A stretch of 64,000 nucleotides of DNA from Verrucomicrobiaceae bacterium (GTDB lineage: Bacteria > Verrucomicrobiota > Verrucomicrobiia > Verrucomicrobiales > Verrucomicrobiaceae). This document shows, in pieces, positions 16,774-25,630 of the stretch. The notes under the pieces are model-generated. The model worked only from the letters and a program-made list of their open reading frames with translations. It was not told the origin of the DNA and did not search any database. How positions within the stretch are numbered: the stretch's first letter is position 1; every line of letters starts with the position of its first letter. The stretch lies in the NCBI GenBank assembly GCA_016795465.1, contig JAEUHK010000051.1, positions 124,001 to 188,000 on the forward strand. Reading direction: 5' to 3'. A program made the translations under genes and the position numbers.

Positions 16774-17942
16774 AGAGCGGGGAAATTTGGGCGCTGGACG
16801 TAGTGAAGCTGCTTTTGAGCGTAAGGCTCCAGCTTCGCGACTTGTGACGCGATGCGGGCGGAGACACCGGGCTCACCGTAGATCGGCGAGGACTCGTAGC
16901 GGCCATGCGCGAGCTGTTTCTTCGTCGCCGCCTCGATCTCCGCCTGCACAGGCTCCACGCGGATGACCGAGGGCGACCACTCGCGTCCATCCTGACGCGA
17001 TCCGACGAGCACCACGGGCGTGCCGAGGAAGGAGGTCTCGCGGACGAAGGAGGATGAATTGCCAATGCAGCACGAGGCGTGGTTCAGCAGCGGGATGTAA
17101 ATGTCCGGCGGCAGGTTCTTGTAGGCATGCAGCGGGTAGTCACGATGATGCTCGCGGAAGCGGCGGATGGCCTGCGCCACGAGATCGGAGCCGGCGTCGA
17201 TGTTTGGCCAGAGCAGCACGGTCTGCAAACCGGTGCGGCGCACGGTTTCGAGCACGGCCTCCATCTGCTGCTCCTGATGTCCGATGTCCGTCGTGACCGG
17301 ATGGAAGAGCACGAGCAGATACGGTTTGGTAAAATCAATCGACGTGCCCACGCCAAGCTGGCCGAGCACATCCTGCGGGAGCTGGTTCGAGGCCGCGGTG
17401 ACGACATCACAGGTCGGGCAGCCAAGCGGAAACACCGTCGCGGGGTCCTCGCCCATCGCCACGATGTAGTCAGCGGCACGCTTCGTGGCCGGAAAGTGGT
17501 AGTGCGCCAGCTTCGTGATGGCATGACGCGTCGATTCATCAATCGAACCGGAGATCTCACCGCCCTGAAGATGGATGAGGCAGATGTTTTGATACACCGA
17601 GGCAATCGCCGCCGCCATCGCTTCATAACGATCACCGATCATGAGCACGAAGTCGGGCTTCAAGCGGTTGAACTCGGAGGCAAACTCCGTCACGGCGAGT
17701 CCAATGGACTTCACCATCGTGATGGGCACGGAGCCCTCGAGCTGGAGATACACCTCCGACTCGACCGGAAAACCATCCGCCTCGACGACGTTCTTCGCGC
17801 AGCCGTAGCGGTCGAGCAGCATCGAGCCGGCGCAAAGCGTCTGCATCGTCACTCCGGGCTCTGTTTGCAGGGCCTTCATGACCGGCTTCATGCGGGCGTA
17901 GTTGGCCCGGTTGACGAGGACGACGGCGATTTTCTTCTTCAT
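16770..17942 (-). CDS. neuC: Hydrolysing UDP-GlcNAc 2-epimerase
   Basis: 390 residues, the normal length. N-terminal IAVVLVNRANYARMKPV and the IGDRYEAMAAA, HLQGGEISGSIDES and GNSSSFVRE segments match NeuC/LegG-type enzymes, a GT-B-like fold that converts UDP-GlcNAc to free ManNAc and UDP. This is the first step of bacterial sialic acid synthesis. LegG homologues act on UDP-diNAc-bacillosamine instead, but no bacillosamine genes are seen here. It is flanked by neuA (4-base overlap upstream) and a methyltransferase gene (4-base overlap downstream). Confidence 0.92.
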   Translation of the reverse strand: MKKKIAVVLVNRANYARMKPVMKALQTEPGVTMQTLCAGSMLLDRYGCAKNVVEADGFPVESEVYLQLEGSVPITMVKSIGLAVTEFASEFNRLKPDFVLMIGDRYEAMAAAIASVYQNICLIHLQGGEISGSIDESTRHAITKLAHYHFPATKRAADYIVAMGEDPATVFPLGCPTCDVVTAASNQLPQDVLGQLGVGTSIDFTKPYLLVLFHPVTTDIGHQEQQMEAVLETVRRTGLQTVLLWPNIDAGSDLVAQAIRRFREHHRDYPLHAYKNLPPDIYIPLLNHASCCIGNSSSFVRETSFLGTPVVLVGSRQDGREWSPSVIRVEPVQAEIEAATKKQLAHGRYESSPIYGEPGVSARIASQVAKLEPYAQKQLHYVQRPNFPAL

Positions 17943-18682
17943 GAGCGTGCTCCTGGTGACCCGACGGGGAAGCCGCGGGTTTCGGCATAGTAACGCGCCA
18001 GGATGATCTCCTCCGGCTCGTCGATGTTGATCAGCATGCGCTCCACGAGATGAGCGCGGGTCGTTTCGGTGAAGATGCGCTTCTCGTCCATGAGCGTGGC
18101 ACGGGCGAGCGCGTAGCAGGCGCCGTTGCGGAAAAACAGCGGCTCCAGCGACTGGCGCTGCTTCACACCGGCTCCGGCTTCGCTGTAAAAACGGATCACC
18201 TGCTCGCCATCCACCTTCAGGACCTTGTGCGGATGAAATTTGGTATCCACGCGGCTCACGGTGACAACGGACCCCGCGTTCGTTTCCGCCAAAAGGTCCA
18301 CCGCGGCATTGATGTCCTCCGGATGACGAAACGGGCAGGTGGGCTCGACGATCAAAATGACATCGTAAGTCAACCCATCGAGCTTTTCGGCCTCTTCAAC
18401 AGCATGACAAAGCGTCTCCACCGCACCTGCGGTATCGCTGCTGAGCTCCGGCGGACGCAAAAAGGGAGCATCGAGACCATGCGCACGACCTTCCGCGGCA
18501 TAACGCTCCGAATCGGTCGAGATGATGCGGCGGTCGATCCAATCGCACGAAGGCGCGTTGAGCACTTCACCGGTCAAAGCGATCAGCGAACGTCCGGCGA
18601 CGATCTGCATGTTTTTGTCCGGAATGCCTTTGCTGCCGGCTCGGGCCGGCACCACGGCGAGGATTCGGCGTCCGTGTTTCAT
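17939..18682 (-). CDS. neuA: CMP-N-acetylneuraminate cytidylyltransferase
   Basis: 247 residues. The CTP-binding N-terminus VVPARAGSKGIPDKN is diagnostic of CMP-sialic acid synthetases. RRIISTDSERYAAE and EPTCPFRHPEDI (CTP/Mg and substrate loops) follow. The reaction is CTP + Neu5Ac (or a related nonulosonate) to CMP-sugar. It overlaps neuC downstream and the Gfo/Idh oxidoreductase gene upstream by 4 bases each, so all are translated from one message. Together with neuB and neuC it completes the pathway inside the window. Confidence 0.93.
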   Translation of the reverse strand: MKHGRRILAVVPARAGSKGIPDKNMQIVAGRSLIALTGEVLNAPSCDWIDRRIISTDSERYAAEGRAHGLDAPFLRPPELSSDTAGAVETLCHAVEEAEKLDGLTYDVILIVEPTCPFRHPEDINAAVDLLAETNAGSVVTVSRVDTKFHPHKVLKVDGEQVIRFYSEAGAGVKQRQSLEPLFFRNGACYALARATLMDEKRIFTETTRAHLVERMLINIDEPEEIILARYYAETRGFPVGSPGARS

Positions 18683-19677
18683 GCGGTGAGACGGATGGAC
18701 TGGCCGCTGGCGGCGCTTTGACGGCAGGCATCGACGACTTCGAGCGCCGCGATGCCATCGGCGAGCGAGCAGGAAGGTGCGGAACGCGTGCCACGGATGA
18801 GTTCGAGCAGCTCGGAGGCCGCGCCCATGAACATCTCATTGCGTTCGCAGGTGAAGGTCTGGCTGTCCCACTTCAATTCACCGGTGCGGGAGAGCTTCAC
18901 GGCATTTTCTTCATACGACCACATCAGCGTGCCCGTCTCGCCCACGGCGATGATGTGCCGCTGATGCGGGCGGCCGATAAGGTCGAGGTGCAAATTCGCC
19001 CGCAGACCGCCATCGAAGCTGGCGATGACATCCACATTGTCGTCCGCGCTGATGTCGAGATCGGAGATTTTATCGACCAAGGCCATGACGGCTTTCGGTT
19101 TGCCGACAAACCAGAGCAGCAGGTCGAGGAAGTGGCTTTCATCGAGCAGGGCACCACCGCCCTGCTCCTTGTTGGCCATGAAAAAGTCCTGATAACGCTC
19201 CCACGGATGCCAGTCGGCCAGATGAGCGCTCATCACGAAGCGGATGTGACGCACCGCACCGATCTCGCCGCTCTGCAAACGACGGCGGAACTCCGCCACC
19301 GGCGGCCACCAGCGGTAGGTGTAGCCGAGCAGGACCTTCGCGCCGCTATCGGCGAGGCGCTTGCAGCCCGTCGCGTCGATGCTGAGCGGCTTTTCGCACA
19401 AGATCCAGCCGCCTTGGGCACCAGCGGCGATGATTTGATCAATGTGAAACGACGGCGGCGAGGCGATGACGAAGCCGTCATAGGTCTGCGCCTTCAAGGC
19501 TTCGTCGAGACTGCCGAAGAGGCTCTTCATCGGGCCTTCGGCGGCAGTTTCCTGCTGGCGGTCGGCACGCGGATCAAAGCCGCTGACCTCGCAGCCGAGC
19601 GAGCGCAGGTTTCGTGCATGACGTTTCCCGGCCGAGCCGAGGCCGATGACAAGGATGTGAGGAGTGGTGGCGCTCAT
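18679..19677 (-). CDS. Gfo/Idh/MocA-family NAD(P)-dependent oxidoreductase
   Basis: 332 residues. The N-terminal Rossmann fold has the motif VIGLGSAGKRHARNLRSLG, followed by FVIASPPSFH and the ILCEKPLS signature containing the family's catalytic Lys. The C-terminal alpha/beta domain carries DESHFLDLLLWF, which holds the conserved His/Asp region. Such enzymes oxidise or reduce sugar ring or side-chain hydroxyls, often on nucleotide sugars. Co-translation with neuA and a ThDP enzyme suggests a role in making or altering an acidic sugar. The substrate cannot be told. Confidence 0.88.
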   Translation of the reverse strand: MSATTPHILVIGLGSAGKRHARNLRSLGCEVSGFDPRADRQQETAAEGPMKSLFGSLDEALKAQTYDGFVIASPPSFHIDQIIAAGAQGGWILCEKPLSIDATGCKRLADSGAKVLLGYTYRWWPPVAEFRRRLQSGEIGAVRHIRFVMSAHLADWHPWERYQDFFMANKEQGGGALLDESHFLDLLLWFVGKPKAVMALVDKISDLDISADDNVDVIASFDGGLRANLHLDLIGRPHQRHIIAVGETGTLMWSYEENAVKLSRTGELKWDSQTFTCERNEMFMGAASELLELIRGTRSAPSCSLADGIAALEVVDACRQSAASGQSIRLTA

Positions 19678-21230
19678 CGAAGCTGTTCAGTCATGTCCAC
19701 ATAAACGTCCGGCGCGAGGTGAAACTCGACCAGGGCGGGTGGGCTGCCCGCGTGCTGCCATTGCTTGAGGGCCACGTCAAGCCTCGCCACATCCGGGGCA
19801 TCCCAGGTGGCCATGCCCATGGCCTCGGCCACGCGGAGAAGGCGGTGATCGGGCAGCGTGAGAGGCTGCTGGGACCAGCCCAGTTTTTTCGCGCGGCCGC
19901 GGATGCTGCCAAAGTAACCATCCCGCATCACCAGCACGAGCAGCGGCAGCTTCAAATCGACCGCGAGAGACAGCTCCGCGAGGTTCGCACGGATGCCACC
20001 ATCGCCAATCCAAAGCACGGAAGGCTCCGGCGCACGGGCGAGAGCCGTGCCGAGCGCATAACCAAGCCCTGCGCCAAGGTAGCGACCATTCGGCGTGCCG
20101 GTGAGGTCGAGGTGATGCGCCACGCGGAGGAAGTGCTCGGCCCACACGGTGAAATTGCCGGTATCGACGATGTGCGCGGCACCAGGCAGTGCTTGTGAAA
20201 CGAGCTGCATGGCATCGCGTGGCGAGCCCTCCCAGCCTTTCATCGTGTTCGCGAGTTGCTCGTGCGCAGCGGCGACTTCGTCGATGCCCCATGCTTTCGA
20301 GGCGAGAAGGTCGAGCAGTTCCGCCGCATCGGCATCGCTGAGTTCATCCGCACGAGCACCGAGCACATTGCCCGGAAACACGCGTGATTCATGCAGGCCC
20401 GGCGCATCAAACCAGAGCGTGCTGGCATGCGGCGCATTTGGCGAAAGCATCTCGCCACTGCGCACGCCGAGGCAGATGAGCAGATCGGCCTTCGGTAAAA
20501 GTGTTTTCTCAGGCGTGTTGGGCTTTCCATCGCCCGTGCAGATGCCGGCGCTGTGCGGCAAATGCTCCGAAAGGGCACCTTTGGCCGCCGCGGTGGTGAA
20601 AACCGGCACGTTGAGCCTGGCGAGCTTTTCTCGCCAAACGGCACGTGTGGCCCAAGTGCCGACCAAAAGGGCCGGTTGGGCTGCTTGAAGCACTTTTTGC
20701 CTCCAACTGGTCTGCGTGACCGGTTTTGATGCCTGAGGCACTTCCCGCACTTTTTCATCGTGCGGCACGAGTTCGAGATGAACGGGCCCCGGACACTCGC
20801 CGACGGCTTCATTCCACAAACTGGCCACCTTCCCTTCTTCCTCGCTGAAGCCATGAATGCCGCGAAGGAACTCGCTGCCGACGCTGAGATGGTTCAGCCA
20901 CTTGTGACGACGGCCCGTGGACTCGTTCGGAGGATAGGCCTCGGAGATCGAGAGGCAGGGATAGCCTTCGTAGCTGTTGCACAGCAGGCCCGGCGAGAGG
21001 TTCATGAAGCCGGGGCCTTTGATCGTGACGCAGGCGGCAGGCTGGTTTGTCTGCCGGGCATACGCACCGGCCATCAAACCGGCGACGGCCTCGTGACCGG
21101 TGGCGATGAAGCTTCCGCCGTTCTTCTCAATTTGCGTGATGAGCTCCAAACTCGGCCCACCGCCGGGAACACCGAAGATGCGACGTCCGCCAATCGCGGC
21201 GAATTGCTGTGCGAAGGATTCAAAGGCCAT
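19674..21230 (-). CDS. Thiamine-diphosphate enzyme of the acetolactate synthase/decarboxylase superfamily
   Basis: 518 residues with the three-domain ThDP layout. The N-terminal Pyr domain has GVPGGGPSLEL and the catalytic Glu in GHEAVAGLMAGAYA. A middle domain follows, and the C-terminal PP domain has IGDGGIRANLAE. The cofactor/metal motif ends in MRDGYFG, where acetolactate synthases have LNNRYLG, so the usual NN pair is RD; Asp can replace Asn as Mg ligand in some family members. Substrates may be pyruvate, phosphonopyruvate or another 2-oxo acid. YerE, an acetolactate-synthase-like enzyme, builds two-carbon sugar branches; that parallel is inference only. It overlaps the Gfo/Idh gene by 4 bases. 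Confidence 0.85.
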   Translation of the reverse strand: MAFESFAQQFAAIGGRRIFGVPGGGPSLELITQIEKNGGSFIATGHEAVAGLMAGAYARQTNQPAACVTIKGPGFMNLSPGLLCNSYEGYPCLSISEAYPPNESTGRRHKWLNHLSVGSEFLRGIHGFSEEEGKVASLWNEAVGECPGPVHLELVPHDEKVREVPQASKPVTQTSWRQKVLQAAQPALLVGTWATRAVWREKLARLNVPVFTTAAAKGALSEHLPHSAGICTGDGKPNTPEKTLLPKADLLICLGVRSGEMLSPNAPHASTLWFDAPGLHESRVFPGNVLGARADELSDADAAELLDLLASKAWGIDEVAAAHEQLANTMKGWEGSPRDAMQLVSQALPGAAHIVDTGNFTVWAEHFLRVAHHLDLTGTPNGRYLGAGLGYALGTALARAPEPSVLWIGDGGIRANLAELSLAVDLKLPLLVLVMRDGYFGSIRGRAKKLGWSQQPLTLPDHRLLRVAEAMGMATWDAPDVARLDVALKQWQHAGSPPALVEFHLAPDVYVDMTEQLR

Positions 21231-21236
21231 GCGAGG

Positions 21237-22184
21237 TCAGTTAAAGTGCGCACGAATGCGTTCCGCGGAGAACTTGAGCACGATGTTCACCGCATCAGGG
21301 CTGAAACCGCCGATGTGCGGCGTGATGAGGCAGTTGTCGTGCTTTTGAGCATACTGCCAGACACGGCTCTTTTGGATGTCAGGCTCGCCTTCGAGCACAT
21401 CCGTGCCGTAAGCGCCGAGGTGGCCGCTTTCGAGGGCTTGCAGCAAAGCGTCCTCATCACAAATCGCCCCGCGGGAGGTATTGATGAGAATGGTGCCGGG
21501 ACGCATGAGGCCAAACTCACGCTGGCGCACGAGGCCGCGTGTCTCATCGCTCAGATGCACATGAATGGACACGGCATGCGCAGCGCTGAGCACGGTGTCG
21601 AGATCGGCACGCTCGATGGTGGCAGGCCATTCGCCTTCGGGAAGATAAGGATCATGGCCCACGACACGCATGCCAAAGGCGGTGGCATAACGTGCCATCC
21701 ACTGGCCGATGCGGCCGCAGCCGATGAGGCCGAGCGTGCGACCTTTGAGAAGCATGCCAGGGAATTGCTCGCGATCCCACAGACCTGCCTCGACATGCTT
21801 GTTCGCGGCGCGGAGATGGCGTGCGCAGGCCATGAGCAGCATCCAGCTCAGCTCGGCGGCAGGCGTGAGCTCGTTGAGCACCTGCTTCTGGCCTTTGAGC
21901 GTGAGCAGCGGGATGCCCCGCTCCTTCAAAGTGGCCGAATCAATGTGATCCGCGCCGGTGGTGGCGGTGACGATGATCTTCAACTGTGCCGCCTTGCCAA
22001 GCTCCGCCTGCTTGAGCGGCACTTTCATCGAGGCATCGAGAATGGCGTGCGCCTGCGGCAGCAGCGGGAGCACCGTGCCGGGCGTGGTGGCCGGGGCGAG
22101 GACCTCAAAACCGGAGCCAAGCGTGTCTTTGACCGTGGCGAGGCCGGACTCAGGGCCGAGATAAAGAACAGTGTGGGATGACAT
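21237..22184 (-). CDS. D-isomer-specific 2-hydroxyacid dehydrogenase
   Basis: 315 residues. NAD-binding GLIGCGRIGQWMARYA sits at about residue 150. The catalytic set is visible: Arg in INTSRGAICDEDAL, Glu in DVLEGEPDIQ and His in LITPHIGGFS. The family interconverts 2-oxo and D-2-hydroxy acids such as glycerate or phosphoglycerate. Placement next to the ThDP enzyme hints that the two act on the same 2-oxo-acid pool, for example to make or remove the substrate used in glycan decoration. It lies 6 bases upstream of the ThDP gene in the operon. Confidence 0.88.
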   Translation of the reverse strand: MSSHTVLYLGPESGLATVKDTLGSGFEVLAPATTPGTVLPLLPQAHAILDASMKVPLKQAELGKAAQLKIIVTATTGADHIDSATLKERGIPLLTLKGQKQVLNELTPAAELSWMLLMACARHLRAANKHVEAGLWDREQFPGMLLKGRTLGLIGCGRIGQWMARYATAFGMRVVGHDPYLPEGEWPATIERADLDTVLSAAHAVSIHVHLSDETRGLVRQREFGLMRPGTILINTSRGAICDEDALLQALESGHLGAYGTDVLEGEPDIQKSRVWQYAQKHDNCLITPHIGGFSPDAVNIVLKFSAERIRAHFN

Positions 22185-22196
22185 GAAGGATGGAAT

Positions 22197-22997
22197 TCAC
22201 AGTGGCTTCACGACTCCGCCGCCCTGCGCGGCGAATGCCTTGGCCCTGCGATCCAGCCAACCACGAAAAAGACGCTTTTGCCAGCTTCGGATGAACTTGG
22301 AGATGAAGTCCTGCCCCTGCGGCGGGCAGGGACGTGGGGAAAGACCGCTAGGCATCTTCTCGCGCTCGAAGAACTCCAGCGTGGATGGCTTCCAAAAGAG
22401 TCCTTTGATGGATTCCTGGTAGGTGAGCAGCGCCTTGCCCTCCGGGCCGATGTAGAAATGCCCCCGAGGGTCTTCACGGGCGAGCTGTTTGAGGCGGTTC
22501 TCCGCCTGCCAGATGTTCATGCCGGGCGAGTTCACCACCTCACGGAGATGCGCGGCATCCCAAAGCGTCGCATTGAGGCCCACACAAGGCTGCTCGGGCA
22601 GTACAGCATGCCACGTGGTGTCCGGGACCGGCTGCCCCGTTTTCTGAAAGTGATCGAGACCCAGATAGCGAGCCCCGAGGCTGCGAAACCGTCTCACGAC
22701 GCTCGAAACCTCCGCGTGATCGACCCGGCGGTTCAGGAAGAAATCATCCAGCAGCATCATCAGCACGCCGCCAGGAGCTTGTGGCAGCGCAGCGAGGAGA
22801 TTATCCCCCCATTGACGATCCTCGCCGACTTGGATCATGCGCACACGAGGGTCGTCGTAGCTCAGATGATTCGCGACGAGGAAAACTGGCGTCGGCACAT
22901 CGGGCCAGTATTTGAACAGGAAGTGGAAAAAATAAGGCCAGGTATCTGAATAGGCATCACACGAGGGAACGATGAGCGTGAAAGCACTGTCTGACAT
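22197..22997 (-). CDS. Uncharacterised glycan-locus protein, possible GT-A glycosyltransferase
   Basis: 266 residues from ATG 22997; a longer frame upstream runs into the neighbouring gene and is rejected. It begins with a strand-like FTLIVPSCDAY and has LMMLLDDFFLNRRVD at about residue 85, which resembles the DxD-containing strand of GT-A glycosyltransferases. The C-terminus is basic and amphipathic (RSWQKRLFRGWLDRR), suggesting membrane association. I cannot name a family. Its place between methyltransferase and dehydrogenase genes of the glycan operon supports a transferase role. Confidence 0.6.
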   Translation of the reverse strand: MSDSAFTLIVPSCDAYSDTWPYFFHFLFKYWPDVPTPVFLVANHLSYDDPRVRMIQVGEDRQWGDNLLAALPQAPGGVLMMLLDDFFLNRRVDHAEVSSVVRRFRSLGARYLGLDHFQKTGQPVPDTTWHAVLPEQPCVGLNATLWDAAHLREVVNSPGMNIWQAENRLKQLAREDPRGHFYIGPEGKALLTYQESIKGLFWKPSTLEFFEREKMPSGLSPRPCPPQGQDFISKFIRSWQKRLFRGWLDRRAKAFAAQGGGVVKPL

Positions 22998-23010
22998 GGC
23001 CGGCCCTGAA

Positions 23011-23766
23011 TTACTCGATGACGCAGTAGCAGGTGCGCGAAGTGTAAGGCAGGCGGCGCAGGGCCACATTGCCGAGGCCGAGCGCCTCCATGACGGCGAG
23101 CGTCTCGCCGGGCGTGGCGTGCTCGTTGAGCTCGTCAAAGCCGAGCACGCTGCCTTTCGTGAGGCGCGGCTTCAGCAATTCGAGGCACTTTTTCGTCGGC
23201 GCGTAGAGATCGAGGTCGAAGTAAGCAAGAGCCACGATGGTCTCGGTATGCTTGTCGAGGTATGCGGGCAGCGTTTCGCACACATCGCCCTGCACGAGCT
23301 CGAATTTGCGGATGTGCGAGAGCGGATTTTCCGCCTCGTGGAACTCCATGATCTTCGTCAGGTAGTCCTTGTAGCCCTCGGTGACGGAATAACCGCCCTG
23401 GCGCATGATGCCGCCATCGCCGTCCTGGTTCGCGGTGTGCGGGAAGCCTTCGAAAGTGTCGAAAGCGATGATCTTGCGATGACGATGGAAGGGCTCGTAG
23501 ATGCCGCGGAGGGCGGCGAAGGTGGCGATATTCTGGCCCCAGCGGGTGCCGAACTCCATCACGACTCCCGGCACCTCGACGATCTTCTGGTAGAGGAAGT
23601 CCATGAACTTCAAACGAGCCCAGGTCTTCGAGCTGAGGAAGATGCCCATGTTGTCCATGCGCTCCTCGGCGGGGATGGGGCACTGCTCGATGAGGCGGGC
23701 CATGCCCTTGCGGCGCTCACGCTCGTCGGCGGAGGCGAAATTGACGACGTTGAACGAATCGCTCAT
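23011..23766 (-). CDS. TylF-like SAM-dependent O-methyltransferase
   Basis: 251 residues. The SAM-binding motif reads VVMEFGTRWGQNIATF, and an acidic motif IIAFDTFEGFP follows. LAYFDLDLYAPTKKCLE carries the Asp residues that bind metal and substrate in TylF/macrocin O-methyltransferases. The protein ends soon after a conserved FDEL segment. Members methylate sugar hydroxyls in antibiotics and polysaccharides, so methylation of a glycan residue is likely. It sits between the 22197 gene and another methyltransferase gene, with gaps of 13 and 9 bases. Confidence 0.85.
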   Translation of the reverse strand: MSDSFNVVNFASADERERRKGMARLIEQCPIPAEERMDNMGIFLSSKTWARLKFMDFLYQKIVEVPGVVMEFGTRWGQNIATFAALRGIYEPFHRHRKIIAFDTFEGFPHTANQDGDGGIMRQGGYSVTEGYKDYLTKIMEFHEAENPLSHIRKFELVQGDVCETLPAYLDKHTETIVALAYFDLDLYAPTKKCLELLKPRLTKGSVLGFDELNEHATPGETLAVMEALGLGNVALRRLPYTSRTCYCVIE

Positions 23767-23775
23767 GGCAGGAAA

Positions 23776-24702
23776 TCAGCGGTTGGGGGACCAGACGATC
23801 AGCGAGTGACCTTCGATGAAGAAGCTGCCGCTGTGGACGCGCTGCTTGCGGTGGATGGTGAGTTTGCCTTCCTTTTCAAGCTCTTCGAGACGAGGCAGGT
23901 AACCGCGGAGGTAGTTGCGCTTGTTGGAATACAATACGGAGAGCTGGTCGTGCAGGTCATCCTTCTCGAGAAGCTCGTCGATGGGCTCAAAGTGAACCAC
24001 AAGCTCCGGCTTCTTCTTCAACAAGAACTGGATGAAGGCCTCGTGACGCGGTCCCACCTGCTCAAGAGCGGCCACGCTGTAGGCCACACTGTTCGGGAGG
24101 AACTCAAGCGACTCGTCCGGATGGTAAAAGTCGAAATTGCGACCTTCGAGATTCTTGTCGATGCCGCTCTCGGCCATGCCGTTGAGGAGCTTTTGCGAGG
24201 CGGTGGTCCAGTCGAGGCCGACGAGGTGTGCAGTGGGATTGATCTGGCGGGCACGCAGCAGGTGATAGCCGGGACCGCAGCCGAATTCATAAATGCCTGC
24301 GGCTTCCTTCATGTAGCGCTCCATGGCAAACTCAACGAGCAGGCAGATGATGCGGTAGTCGAAGGACTCGGACACCGGACGCACCCAGCGGCGACGCCAG
24401 CGCACGATGGGATGCTTGCCAAAGTAAAGCGGCACCGCGGCATCGGGATTGCCGGTTTGACGGAAGAGGTCGAAGTTTTCGCCCCACCCGCGTTCCCAAT
24501 CGCCGATGCGATGCTCGCCGGCGACCTTGATCTCCGGGTTCACGAGGGCGCGGACGGACTCGAGGATGTACTGGTCACGCTCCTGCGGCGTGATTTCGGT
24601 GAAACGGAGATCGAATTCCGCGAGACGCTTCTTCAGCCGCTCGCTGATCGGCTCGCCCATGATGGCTTCGATATCGGCGGGCTGGATGGTATGGACGCTC
24701 AT
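23776..24702 (-). CDS. SAM-dependent methyltransferase-like protein
   Basis: 308 residues from ATG 24702, which overlaps the preceding gene's stop by 4 bases and so fixes the start. A helical N-terminal region of about 110 residues comes first. The class I SAM motif YEFGCGPGYHLLRA is followed by LVGLDWTTASQ. The later half (VVHFEPIDELLEKDD) is less typical. Similar proteins occur in O-antigen and capsule loci. The methyl acceptor is unknown, and a non-methylating SAM-fold role cannot be excluded. Confidence 0.75.
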   Translation of the reverse strand: MSVHTIQPADIEAIMGEPISERLKKRLAEFDLRFTEITPQERDQYILESVRALVNPEIKVAGEHRIGDWERGWGENFDLFRQTGNPDAAVPLYFGKHPIVRWRRRWVRPVSESFDYRIICLLVEFAMERYMKEAAGIYEFGCGPGYHLLRARQINPTAHLVGLDWTTASQKLLNGMAESGIDKNLEGRNFDFYHPDESLEFLPNSVAYSVAALEQVGPRHEAFIQFLLKKKPELVVHFEPIDELLEKDDLHDQLSVLYSNKRNYLRGYLPRLEELEKEGKLTIHRKQRVHSGSFFIEGHSLIVWSPNR

Positions 24703-25622
24703 TGACGGATGTTGGGATAATTGGCCTTGAACCACGCGACGGACTTCTCGATGCCCTCGTCGAGCGGAGTGAACTGGAAGTCCGGCAGCAGGCGGCGGAG
24801 CTTGGTGGTGTCCGAAGGCTTGCGGAACTGGCCGTCGGGCTTGGTGGAGTCCCACACGATCTTGCCGGTGAACTGCATTTTGTCCGCCACGATCTCGACG
24901 AGCTCCTTGATGCTGCGTTCGATGCCGGAGGAGAAGATGATCGCGTCCTCTTCGCGGTAGTTTTCGAGAGCCCAGAGGGTCAGCTTGGCGATGTCATCGA
25001 CATAGACAAACTCACGCAGCGGCGAGCCGGTGCCCCAGGCGAGCAAATCCTCACCAGCCTGCTGGCGGAGGAAGGTGCGGTGAATGAGCGAAGGGATGAC
25101 GTGACCGCCTTCGAGGGCGAAGTCGTCATGCGGGCCATACATGTTCGTGGGAATGGCGACGATGAAATCGCAGTTCCACTCCTTGCGGTAGGCGGCGCTT
25201 TGCACCTCGAGCATGCGCTTGGCATAGGCGTAGCCGAAATTCGAGGGATGCGGGGCTCCGTTGTGCAGGTTTTGCTCGTTCAGCGGATAGGGCGTCTTGT
25301 CCGGAAAGACGCAGGTGGACATGAAGGAGATCAGGCGCTTCACCCCGGCGAGGCGGGCGGCCTCCAGCACGTTGAGATTGATGAGGATGTTGTTCCTGAA
25401 GTACTCGCCAGAATGGATGCTGTTGCTGCCGATGCCGCCGACGACCGCAGCGCAGTGGATCACATACTCGGGCTTGTGGGTGCGGAAGAGGGCCGCGGTG
25501 GCCTCAAAGTTGGTCAGATCCGCATCCTGACGGGTCAAATAAACCGTATCTCCGTCGCCCAGCAGGCGGCGAAGCGAAGAACCCAGCATGCCGGCGCTGC
25601 CGGTGACGAGATAACGAGCCAT
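24699..25622 (-). CDS. GDP-L-fucose synthase-like epimerase/reductase
   Basis: 307 residues from ATG 25622. NAD(P)-binding VTGSAGMLGSSLRRLLG, the catalytic FMSTCVFPD and YAYAKRM motifs, and PTNMYGPHDDF match the GDP-4-keto-6-deoxymannose 3,5-epimerase/4-reductase family (Fcl/WcaG). That enzyme needs GDP-mannose 4,6-dehydratase, which is not in this window, so the product could be GDP-L-fucose only if Gmd is encoded elsewhere. Other 4-keto-sugar reductions are possible. It lies 8 bases downstream of another epimerase gene and overlaps the methyltransferase gene. Confidence 0.82.
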   Translation of the reverse strand: MARYLVTGSAGMLGSSLRRLLGDGDTVYLTRQDADLTNFEATAALFRTHKPEYVIHCAAVVGGIGSNSIHSGEYFRNNILINLNVLEAARLAGVKRLISFMSTCVFPDKTPYPLNEQNLHNGAPHPSNFGYAYAKRMLEVQSAAYRKEWNCDFIVAIPTNMYGPHDDFALEGGHVIPSLIHRTFLRQQAGEDLLAWGTGSPLREFVYVDDIAKLTLWALENYREEDAIIFSSGIERSIKELVEIVADKMQFTGKIVWDSTKPDGQFRKPSDTTKLRRLLPDFQFTPLDEGIEKSVAWFKANYPNIRQ

Positions 25623-25630
25623 AGTTTCAT

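Noticed and set aside
22972..24705. 577-codon plus-strand open frame opposite two methyltransferase genes
   Set aside because: Translation is Val/Glu/Asp-rich shadow sequence; both minus-strand genes have SAM-binding motifs.
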